Source: GCA-2723085 sp042093455
GTDB taxonomy: Bacteria; Bacteroidota; Bacteroidia; Flavobacteriales_D; Parvicellaceae
DNA: 8,945 nucleotides
Direction of reading: 5' to 3'
Assembly: GCA_042093455.1 (NCBI GenBank)
Contig: JBELEU010000077.1
Coordinates: 1-8,945 of the forward strand
Shown here piece after piece: positions 1 through 6,236 of the stretch. The notes under the pieces are model-generated. The model worked only from the letters and a program-made list of their open reading frames with translations, searched no databases and was not told the DNA's origin. How positions within the stretch are numbered: position 1 is the first letter of the stretch; each line of letters begins with the position of its first letter. A program made the position numbers and the translations under genes.

Positions 1-1
1 T

Positions 2-355
2 CCTAACGGACATGCTATTTTAGCAACTGACTCTATTAAGAAGATGCATGCTGAAACACTTAAACAGCGTGCTCACAAAGAGAACAAGCTTAAAGATGAG
101 GCAAATGCTCTAGTAGCTAAACTTATAAAATCAAAAATAATTGTTCCTGCAAAAGTTGGTGAGAATGGTAAAATATTTGGTTCTGTTACAAACATTCAAC
201 TTGCTGATGTTTTAAACGACAAAGGGTTTACTGTAGACAGAAAAAACATCAATATTCTAACAACATCTATCAAGACAATAGGCAAATACGAAGCTGAAGT
301 ATCTCTTCATAAAGAAGTTACAACAAAAATAGAATTTGAAGTAGCAGAAGGATAA
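2..355 (+). CDS. rplI: 50S ribosomal protein L9, C-terminal part (5' end outside window)
   Basis: The frame is open from the window edge and begins with PNGHAILATDSIKKMHAE. This matches the end of the L9 N-terminal RNA-binding domain (residue about 32 in E. coli L9) leading into the long connecting helix. The Lys/Glu/Ala-rich helix follows, and then the C-terminal domain with the family signature GKIFGSVTNIQLADVL. The visible 117 residues plus about 31 missing ones give the usual length of about 148. L9 binds 23S rRNA near the base of the L1 stalk and supports reading-frame fidelity. It is usually the last gene of an rpsF-rpsR-rplI operon, and the strong terminator just downstream fits that position. 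An ATG at 44 lies inside the helix and is not the real start. Confidence 0.96.
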   Translation, partial: PNGHAILATDSIKKMHAETLKQRAHKENKLKDEANALVAKLIKSKIIVPAKVGENGKIFGSVTNIQLADVLNDKGFTVDRKNINILTTSIKTIGKYEAEVSLHKEVTTKIEFEVAEG

Positions 356-374
356 TCTTAACACTCTAATATTC

Positions 375-410
375 AAAAAGCCTTAACAAATATGTTGAGG
401 CTTTTTTTTT
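375..410 (+). terminator. Rho-independent terminator after rplI
   Basis: A 14-bp stem (375-388 with 393-406, one G-U pair) encloses the loop AATA. The GCCT/AGGC core is followed by a run of nine T (402-410). It begins 20 nt after the rplI stop codon and separates the ribosomal operon from the regulator gene. That gene therefore needs its own promoter. Confidence 0.92.
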
Positions 411-464
411 GACAAAACCTAAAGTTTAGCAAATACATTTTTTCAGACAATCAAAAAAAAGAAT

Positions 465-472
465 CATCTTTG
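465..472 (+). promoter_or_regulatory. Possible -7 promoter box before the crp/fnr-type gene
   Basis: CATCTTTG is a one-mismatch match to the Bacteroidetes -7 consensus TAnnTTTG. It ends only 4 nt before the ATG at 477. If used, transcription would start at or very near the start codon, giving an almost leaderless mRNA. No convincing TTG -33 element is seen about 19-21 nt upstream, so this is weak. Confidence 0.25.
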
Positions 473-476
473 AAAC

Positions 477-1025
477 ATGGAGGATATTTTTGAAATGATC
501 GATGTAAAAAGTAAAACTCAGACTAAACTATTTAAAAAAAAGGAAATAATTCAATCTCAAGGTAGCACAGTAAAATCAGCATACTTAATTAAAAAAGGGT
601 TAGTAAGAAGCTTTTTTATTGACGAAAAAGGAAAAGAACACATTTATATGTTTGCCTCCGAAGGTTGGATTATAGCAGATTTAGAATCTCAAGAATTTAA
701 CAAACCTTCAGAACTAACCATTGACTGTATTGAAGACTCTGAGGTTATTACACTCTCTATAAACTACTTTAAAAAAGAAAATATTTCTGCTGAAAAACTT
801 AAAAAACATTCCGTTTTAATGGCAAGAAGAATTGCAGTTTTGCAAAGAAGAGTAATAATGCTAATGAGTTACTCTGCCAAACAAAGGTATCTAAGATTTA
901 TTGAAACCTACCCAAACCTGCCAAATAGAATTCCTCAAAAAATGATAGCTTCTTACTTAGGAATTACTCCTGAAGCACTAAGTAAGATAAGAAATGAAAA
1001 AAAAGGTTTAAAACGCATTTCTTAA
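477..1025 (+). CDS. Crp/Fnr-family transcriptional regulator
   Basis: The 182-residue protein has the two-part Crp/Fnr layout. Residues about 15-105 form a cyclic-nucleotide-binding-type beta-barrel, including the stretch YLIKKGLVRSFF and a glycine-containing turn. A dimerisation helix covers about 106-140. A C-terminal helix-turn-helix covers about 150-176, with IPQKMIASYLGITPEALSKI as the recognition unit. The length is close to the usual 190 or so for Bacteroidetes members. Only one cysteine (C84) is present, so it cannot carry an FNR-type [4Fe-4S] cluster, and the ligand is unknown. The ATG at 477 is favoured because an in-frame TGA lies at 471-473; the next in-frame ATG is at 495. It follows the rplI terminator and precedes a YceI/CDGSH gene pair, which are its most likely targets. 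The family call is firm; the effector and regulon are not. Confidence 0.93.
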   Translation: MEDIFEMIDVKSKTQTKLFKKKEIIQSQGSTVKSAYLIKKGLVRSFFIDEKGKEHIYMFASEGWIIADLESQEFNKPSELTIDCIEDSEVITLSINYFKKENISAEKLKKHSVLMARRIAVLQRRVIMLMSYSAKQRYLRFIETYPNLPNRIPQKMIASYLGITPEALSKIRNEKKGLKRIS

Positions 1026-1030
1026 CATAG

Positions 1031-1054
1031 ATTAAGAAATAATAGATTCTTAAT
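1031..1054 (+). repeat. Inverted repeat between the Crp/Fnr gene and yceI (possible operator)
   Basis: ATTAAGAA (1031-1038) and TTCTTAAT (1047-1054) are perfect 8-bp inverted arms separated by 8 nt. The element lies 5 nt after the regulator's stop codon and just upstream of the YceI reading frame. The size and position suit a site for a dimeric regulator. It is not a canonical Crp (TGTGA-N6-TCACA) or Fnr (TTGAT-N4-ATCAA) site. It has no GC-rich stem or T-tract, so it is not a terminator. Confidence 0.4.
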
Positions 1055-1080
1055 TGTCAAATTTGGCCAAAATAAAAAAT

Positions 1081-1656
1081 TTGAATAAAATAAAACTTTT
1101 AATACTATTAACTTTTTCATCTTTATGCATTGTTGGAATCAATGCTCAAACTTTTAATATAAATAACAAAACATCATCTATTGAGTGGATTGGGAAAAAA
1201 ATTGGAGGTCAACACAACGGAAATATCAAAATCAAGTCTGGATCATTAATTATAAAAGACAATAAAATTGTATCTGGAAATTTCATAATGGATATGAACT
1301 CTATTTCATGTACTGACCTTGAAGATGAAACTTACAACAACAAGTTGGTTGGGCACCTAAAATCTGATGATTTTTTTGGTGTAAAAAGTCATCCTGAAAG
1401 TTCTTTCACAATTACTAATTCAACTGCATTCAAAAACAACAAATCAGCAGTAAAAGGAAATTTAATAATAAAAGGGATTTCTAAAGAAATCTTATTTTTT
1501 GTTGAAAAAAATGGCGACACTTTTAAAGCAACAATTGATATAGATCGTTCAAAACACAATGTAAGATACGGTTCTAACTCATTTTTTGACAATCTTGGAA
1601 ATGCTGCAATTGACGATGTTTTCAACCTTAATGTCACATTAATAACAAGAAATTAA
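1081..1656 (+). CDS. Secreted YceI-family protein
   Basis: YceI proteins are small lipocalin-like beta-barrels that bind long isoprenoid or amphiphilic ligands and are exported to the periplasm. Family features are the opening SSIEWIGKKIGGQHNGNIKI (about 32-51), the strand GNFIMDMNSISC (66-77), HLKSDDFFGVKSHPESSFTI (92-111) and the closing VRYGSNSFFDNLGNAAIDDVFNLNVTL (161-187). Reading from TTG at 1081 gives 191 residues with a clean signal peptide: NKIK, a hydrophobic core to about residue 20, and an NA|Q cleavage site after residue 22. No in-frame ATG exists before the mature domain. Earlier TTG codons at 1054 and 1063 would add a charged extension, and 1054 lies within an inverted repeat. 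The stop is followed by a tiny CDGSH gene only 5 nt away. The physiological ligand is unknown. Confidence 0.9.
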   Translation: MNKIKLLILLTFSSLCIVGINAQTFNINNKTSSIEWIGKKIGGQHNGNIKIKSGSLIIKDNKIVSGNFIMDMNSISCTDLEDETYNNKLVGHLKSDDFFGVKSHPESSFTITNSTAFKNNKSAVKGNLIIKGISKEILFFVEKNGDTFKATIDIDRSKHNVRYGSNSFFDNLGNAAIDDVFNLNVTLITRN

Positions 1657-1661
1657 AGGAA

Positions 1662-1757
1662 ATGGAAAAAGAAAGACAAAATCGACCAAAATGTGGTTGT
1701 GGTAACACCTCAAATCCAGATGGATATTGTGATGGTTCACACATGAATAAAAAATAA
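1662..1757 (+). CDS. 31-residue CDGSH iron-sulfur protein
   Basis: A short ATG-initiated frame encodes 31 residues containing CGCGNTSNPDGYCDGSH (residues 11-27). This is the CDGSH motif known from mitoNEET, where three Cys and one His bind a redox-active [2Fe-2S] cluster. The ligands here would be C11, C13, C23 and H27. The C13-to-C23 spacing is 10 residues, one longer than in mitoNEET (C74 to C83, 9). The N-terminal arm is polar and charged (MEKERQNRPK) with no signal peptide or membrane segment, so it should be cytosolic. It starts 5 nt after the yceI stop, probably in the same transcript, and a perfect terminator follows 19 nt after its stop. CDGSH domains are commonly around 40 residues or more, so this one is near minimal. 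A very short frame could arise by chance, but the intact motif, spacing and terminator argue strongly that it is real. Confidence 0.85.
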   Translation: MEKERQNRPKCGCGNTSNPDGYCDGSHMNKK

Positions 1758-1776
1758 TTTGAATCCTTACTATCAT

Positions 1777-1803
1777 AAAAAAGCCCTAAACAGGGCTTTT
1801 TTT
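1777..1803 (+). terminator. Rho-independent terminator after the CDGSH gene
   Basis: A perfect 11-bp stem (1777-1787 with 1792-1802; AAAAAAGCCCT/AGGGCTTTTTT) encloses the loop AAAC and ends in seven T. It closes the Crp/Fnr-YceI-CDGSH cassette and separates it from the efflux operon. The A-rich left arm means it may also work on the opposite strand. Confidence 0.93.
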
Positions 1804-1826
1804 CATTTTAAAATATTAATAGTCAT

Positions 1827-1857
1827 TTTTAAGAATAATTAACATTTATTTTAAGAA
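1827..1857 (+). repeat. Direct repeat upstream of the efflux operon
   Basis: TTTTAAGAA occurs at 1827-1835 and again at 1849-1857, 22 bp apart start to start, about two helical turns. The second copy ends about 10 nt before the candidate -7 box of the efflux operon. Tandem sites with this spacing are typical of regulators binding one face of DNA. The motif is AT-rich and could be a chance match. Confidence 0.3.
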
Positions 1858-1866
1858 GTAATAGTA

Positions 1867-1874
1867 TAACTTTA
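1867..1874 (+). promoter_or_regulatory. Candidate -7 box for the RND efflux operon
   Basis: TAACTTTA matches the Bacteroidetes -7 consensus TAnnTTTG at all but the last base. It lies 17 nt before the adaptor ATG and downstream of the previous terminator, in the only sizeable gap before this operon. The expected -33 position (about 1845-1847) reads TTT rather than TTG. This is the best candidate promoter, with moderate support. Confidence 0.4.
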
Positions 1875-1891
1875 GAAATCAATTGAATAAA

Positions 1892-3046
1892 ATGAAAACA
1901 CGTCAAGTTCTTATCGTAATAATAACTATTATAATTGGCTTAATCGTTACTCTAGTAAGTAGCATTAGCTACAATGCAGGAGTTAATTTTGGAGAAGCAA
2001 ATGCAGAAGACATCAGATCTAACAAAATTAAATCTATTGTTTCAAACGAAGCCAAAAAATACACCCCAGCAAAATATTATACAAACGAATTGATTCCAAT
2101 AAAAATTAAAAGCTCTGGAAGAGTAATTGCAGGAAAAATAATTAGTTTATCAAGTGAAGTTCAAGGCAAATTACAATCTAATATCACTCTCAAAAAGGGA
2201 ACTAATTTTAAAAAAGGTGAACTTATTTATTCAATACAAAATAAAGATGCAGAATTGATGTTAGCTGCAAGGAAAAGTAATTACTTAAGTAGTTGGGTAA
2301 AATGTCTTCCAGATCTTGCAACAGACCATAGAGACGAATACGACAAATGGAATGCTTTTTTTAATGACATAAGTGTCGATCAACCACTACCAAACATTCC
2401 TAGTTTCAACACTCCAAAAGAAAAAAACTTTATTATTTCTAGAAATCTTCTTTCTGAATACTTAAACATCAGAAGTGATGAATTTAAACTTTCAAAGTAC
2501 ATGCAATATGCACCTTTTAACGGTTCTATTGTAGACAGCTATTCTGATGATGGTGCAGTAATTAATCCAGGCAGTCCAATCGTAAAAATTTTTAGATCAA
2601 ATCAACTTGAAATTGAAATTCCTGTTTCAATAAAATTTATGAAAAACATCAAAAAAGGATCCAGAGTATCCTTAAGTAATTCAGAAAGTGAATTTGATGG
2701 AATTATTTCTAGAAAAGGTGAATTTGTTAATGCAACTACTCAAAGTATTCCCGTTTATGTTCAACCAACTAATTATGATGAACTCTATTTTGGTATGTAC
2801 GTTGATGCAGAATTCGAATTTGAAAGTCTGGAGCCTGTTGTTAAAATTCCCAGAGAAGCAATTTTCGGAGACAATCAAATTTATACAATTAACAACGACA
2901 GTTTATTAATTTCCAAAACAATAAAAATCAGATCAAAAGAAGAAAAAAGTGTTATTGCTACAAATATTAATGACTCAACACTTATTGCAACTGAAGCCAT
3001 TATAAATGCAAAAGAAAAAATGAAAATTACTCCTATAATTGAATAA
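1892..3046 (+). CDS. RND efflux periplasmic adaptor (membrane fusion protein)
   Basis: The adaptor links the inner-membrane pump to the outer-membrane channel. In 384 residues it has an N-terminal hydrophobic anchor (about 5-27). The first half of a lipoyl-like domain follows (about 77-117, SLSSEVQGKLQSNITLKKG and GELIYSIQNKDAEL). Then come a short, proline-containing hairpin region (about 118-203), the second lipoyl half (YAPFNGSIVDSYSDDGAVINPG, 204-227), a beta-barrel (about 237-315, ending GMYVDAEFE) and a membrane-proximal domain (from about 316, VKIPREAIFGDNQIYTI). The ATG at 1892 is preferred over TTG at 1883 because it directly precedes MKTR and the anchor. The hairpin is shorter than in AcrA, and no lipobox cysteine is seen, so anchoring is by the helix. 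It is the first gene of a three-gene operon, with the pump starting 4 nt after its stop. Substrate unknown. Confidence 0.93.
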   Translation: MKTRQVLIVIITIIIGLIVTLVSSISYNAGVNFGEANAEDIRSNKIKSIVSNEAKKYTPAKYYTNELIPIKIKSSGRVIAGKIISLSSEVQGKLQSNITLKKGTNFKKGELIYSIQNKDAELMLAARKSNYLSSWVKCLPDLATDHRDEYDKWNAFFNDISVDQPLPNIPSFNTPKEKNFIISRNLLSEYLNIRSDEFKLSKYMQYAPFNGSIVDSYSDDGAVINPGSPIVKIFRSNQLEIEIPVSIKFMKNIKKGSRVSLSNSESEFDGIISRKGEFVNATTQSIPVYVQPTNYDELYFGMYVDAEFEFESLEPVVKIPREAIFGDNQIYTINNDSLLISKTIKIRSKEEKSVIATNINDSTLIATEAIINAKEKMKITPIIE

Positions 3047-3050
3047 AAAA

Positions 3051-6000
3051 ATGGAGAAACTAATTTCATATTTCATAAAGTTCCCAATATGGGCAAATGC
3101 ATTAATCATTATAACTGCAATTGCTGGATCATTGAGTTTATTCTTAATGCCACACTCTTTTTTTCCAGAACTTCAACCCAATAGAGTTTATGTAAACGTT
3201 TCTTATCCAGGTGCATCACCTAAGGAAATTGAAGAAGGTATTACCACCCGAATTGAAGAATCCTTAAATGGTATTGAAGGGGTGAAGGAAATCACATCAA
3301 AATCATCTGAAAACCTATCTAGAGTGACAATCACTAGCTATGAAGGTATTGAAATAGATAATCTATTGCAAGATGTTAAAAATGCTGTTGATGGTATCAG
3401 TCAATTTCCTGCAGGTGCTGAAAAACCAAATATTTTTGGTCAGACATCAAGAGGAATGGGCGGCATGAGTAATGTTGTTGGTTTTTACTCATTATCTGGT
3501 ACAAACGATTTATGGAAATTAAAAGAGACTGCTGAAAAAGTGGAACAAGACTTACTAAATTCAAAAAACATAAGTCAGGTAGAAGTTGTGGGTTATCCTC
3601 CAATAATAATATCAATTGACATTAAAGAAACTGATTTATTAAAATATGGACTAACATTTGACCTTATCTCAAATTCCATTAAAGCAAGCAATATTGACCT
3701 TTCAGGAGGAAGTGTAAAAACTGACAATGAAGAAATTATCATAAGGTCTATGAATCGTTCAACTGATCCTGATAAAATCAAAGATATTGTGGTTTTAGCC
3801 AAACCAAATGGAGAATTAATAAGAGTAAGTGACATTGCAGATGTAAAACTAGATTTTTCAGAAATCCCTCTAAAGAACTACATCAACGGTCAAAGAGGAG
3901 TTAGTTTTATTGTGAAAAAAACTTCAGCAGAAGATTTAAATTCAATTGCTGATGAAATGACTAAATACACAAATGAATTTAATGCTTCAAATGATGAGTT
4001 TACCATTAAATCCTTATTTCAGTTTGCAGACTTACTTGATCAAAGAATCGACACCTTAACAATAAATCTTGTAATAGGTCTTTTACTTGTTTGCATAGTT
4101 CTTGGCTTGTTCCTAAGCCTGCGTTTGTCTTTGTGGGTAGCATTTGGAATACCATTCTCTTTCATTGGTATGATATCTTTTGGTTTAATGTATGGGATGA
4201 CTATTAACATGATATCGTTATTTGGAATGATATTAGTTGTAGGAATTCTAGTTGATGATGGAATTGTAATAGCTGAAAACATTTATTCTCACTTTGAAAG
4301 AGGGAAATCACCAATGAAGGCTGCTCTTGATGGAACTAAAGAAGTAATGGGGGCCGTATTAACTTCCGTTTTAACCACAGTTTTTGCTTTTTCAACTCTT
4401 TTGTTTGTTGGAGGAGACATGGAAATGATGGAGGAAATGGCTTTTTGCGTAATAGGATGCCTATTGTTTTCTTTGGTTGAAGCTTTCTTAATATTACCAT
4501 CTCATTTAGCCAGCAAAAAAATATTAAAAGACACCAAGAAAAACAAATCAAAAATTAGAACTATTCTTGAAAGGTTTGTTCAAAAACTTAAAGACACGTA
4601 CGAGAGCATATTAAAATGGGTACTAAAGAATTATAGAATACATGTTTGGGGACCATTTGCCTTTATAATAATAGTTATTGTTCTTTTTAACTCAGGCTGG
4701 ATTAGGTGGACTTTTTTCCCAAGTATACCATTCGATAATATTTTAGTGGAATTCTCATACAAACCAGGTGAAAGAGAAACAAGAACAGAAAATTTCTTAT
4801 GGTATTGCGACTCTATAATAAATGATTATAGCGAAGAACTTATTGAAAAATACAACGATACTTTAATAACTTACACAGCCATAAGTGTTGGAAGCACTGA
4901 ATCACTTGGGGAAGTTGGAAGTCATGTAGGATCAATAAGGATTTCAATTAAAGAAAACCAACTTCTTTCAACTGTTGATATGTCCAACGATATTAAACAA
5001 AGAATATCTAAAGATTCAGTCAAATTTTTAGAGAAATTTTCTGTAGGTGGACAACAAAGGTTCGGGAAATCTGTATCAGTATCACTTCAAAGTGAAGATC
5101 CAGAACAATTACAAGTTGCAGCCAATTGGTTTAAAGACCAACTAAGCACCTATCCAGAAGTTAAAGATGTATTAGACAACAGTGGAATTGGAAATAGAGA
5201 ATTGCATTTAACACTTAAACCAAAAGCATACCTTTTGGGGTTAAATGAGATGATGATTTCCAAACAAATAAGACAAGGTTTTTTCGGACAAGAGGTTCAA
5301 AGACTAATTAAAGGGAGAGATGAAATAAAGGTATGGCTTCGTTACCCTTACGACAACAGAAATTCAATTGGTGATATTGAAAACACTAAAATCAAAACCT
5401 CTTCCGGACAAGAGTTCCCATTTAATGAACTAGCTGAATACGAAATCATAAGAGGAAAAGTGACTATCAATCATTTTGATGGAAAAAAAGAAATAAGAGT
5501 TGACGCAAGTTTATTTGATGCTGAACTTTCAGGACAAGTAGACGACAAACTAAAAAGAGATTTATTACCCAATCTAGATTCTAAGTTTCCAAATGTTAAC
5601 TACCAAATTAAAGGGCAAGCTGAAAGAGCTGCAGATTCAGGAATACGACTTGGAGTTGCTTTTTTGATAAGCATTGTTTTAATTCTGATGACTATTTCAC
5701 TCAACTTTAAATCATTTTACCAAGCAAGATTAATTTTAATGGTTGTTCCAATTGGTATTTTTAGTGCACTTTTAGGTCATGGTATTGTAGATAAACCTTT
5801 CTCTATATTAAGTGTATGGGGAGTTGTAGCGTTAGTTGGAATTTTAGTTAATGATGCAGTTGTTATGCTTGATCAGTTCAACAAAAACCTTGAGAAGGGC
5901 TTTGAAATTAAAAAAGCAGTTATTTATGCTGGGAAATCAAGGTTTAGGGCAATAATATTGACTACAATTACAACAGTAGCCGGCTTATATCCTCTTATAT

Positions 6001-6236
6001 TAGAGAAGAGCTTTCAAGCACAATTTTTAATTCCAATGGCTATTTCAGTTGCATATGGAGTCCTTTTTGGAACCATTATTTTACTAATTTATTTCCCAAC
6101 ATTAATTCTTTATTTCAATGATATCAGAAGAGCAAAACGTTGGCTTTGGATTGGTGGACAAAAAGCCCCCTCTTGGACTGAAGTTGAACCAACAATTAAA
6201 AATTTAAATCGAGTTAAAGAGTTTGAAGAAAAATGA
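3051..6236 (+). CDS. RND-family efflux pump, inner-membrane permease (AcrB-like)
   Basis: The protein has 1061 residues, the normal size for a proton-driven RND pump, with the internally duplicated architecture. TM1 is about 11-32. A first large periplasmic loop (about 33-335) carries the porter-domain start FFPELQPNRVYVNVSYPGAS and EIEEGITTRIEESL. TM2-TM6 run from about 336 to 485. TM7 is about 531-548, the second periplasmic loop about 549-860, and TM8-TM12 follow to about 1025. The TM4 proton-relay pair is present in GILVDDGIVIAEN (D402, D403, equivalent to AcrB D407/D408). The TM10 segment reads GILVNDAVVMLDQF, so the AcrB K940 position appears to be Asn (N934). The ATG at 3051 is chosen over TTG at 3039, which would overlap the adaptor gene. 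The stop overlaps the tolC-like start as ATGA, suggesting translational coupling. Drug, bile-salt or lipid export are all possible. The presence of TM4 Asp-Asp rather than metal-binding signatures makes a CusA-type metal role less likely but not excluded. Confidence 0.96.
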   Translation: MEKLISYFIKFPIWANALIIITAIAGSLSLFLMPHSFFPELQPNRVYVNVSYPGASPKEIEEGITTRIEESLNGIEGVKEITSKSSENLSRVTITSYEGIEIDNLLQDVKNAVDGISQFPAGAEKPNIFGQTSRGMGGMSNVVGFYSLSGTNDLWKLKETAEKVEQDLLNSKNISQVEVVGYPPIIISIDIKETDLLKYGLTFDLISNSIKASNIDLSGGSVKTDNEEIIIRSMNRSTDPDKIKDIVVLAKPNGELIRVSDIADVKLDFSEIPLKNYINGQRGVSFIVKKTSAEDLNSIADEMTKYTNEFNASNDEFTIKSLFQFADLLDQRIDTLTINLVIGLLLVCIVLGLFLSLRLSLWVAFGIPFSFIGMISFGLMYGMTINMISLFGMILVVGILVDDGIVIAENIYSHFERGKSPMKAALDGTKEVMGAVLTSVLTTVFAFSTLLFVGGDMEMMEEMAFCVIGCLLFSLVEAFLILPSHLASKKILKDTKKNKSKIRTILERFVQKLKDTYESILKWVLKNYRIHVWGPFAFIIIVIVLFNSGWIRWTFFPSIPFDNILVEFSYKPGERETRTENFLWYCDSIINDYSEELIEKYNDTLITYTAISVGSTESLGEVGSHVGSIRISIKENQLLSTVDMSNDIKQRISKDSVKFLEKFSVGGQQRFGKSVSVSLQSEDPEQLQVAANWFKDQLSTYPEVKDVLDNSGIGNRELHLTLKPKAYLLGLNEMMISKQIRQGFFGQEVQRLIKGRDEIKVWLRYPYDNRNSIGDIENTKIKTSSGQEFPFNELAEYEIIRGKVTINHFDGKKEIRVDASLFDAELSGQVDDKLKRDLLPNLDSKFPNVNYQIKGQAERAADSGIRLGVAFLISIVLILMTISLNFKSFYQARLILMVVPIGIFSALLGHGIVDKPFSILSVWGVVALVGILVNDAVVMLDQFNKNLEKGFEIKKAVIYAGKSRFRAIILTTITTVAGLYPLILEKSFQAQFLIPMAISVAYGVLFGTIILLIYFPTLILYFNDIRRAKRWLWIGGQKAPSWTEVEPTIKNLNRVKEFEEK

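Noticed and set aside
419..429. Short palindrome CTAAAGTTTAG before the Crp/Fnr gene
   Set aside because: Arms of only 5 bp around one central base are expected by chance in such AT-rich DNA. It could be an autoregulatory site, but nothing else supports this.
1389..1637. Minus-strand open frame inside yceI
   Set aside because: It lies entirely within the well-supported YceI reading frame, and its translation has no recognisable domain.
2688..2909. Plus-strand alternative frame inside the adaptor gene
   Set aside because: It overlaps the clear beta-barrel region of the adaptor in another frame and shows no protein-family features.
3039..3050. TTG start for the RND pump at 3039
   Set aside because: It would overlap the adaptor gene and add only four residues (start, Asn, Lys, Lys); the ATG at 3051 directly precedes the normal N-terminus.
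4040..4282. Minus-strand frame inside the RND pump
   Set aside because: It is antisense to TM2-TM4 including the conserved Asp pair; a by-product of codon bias.
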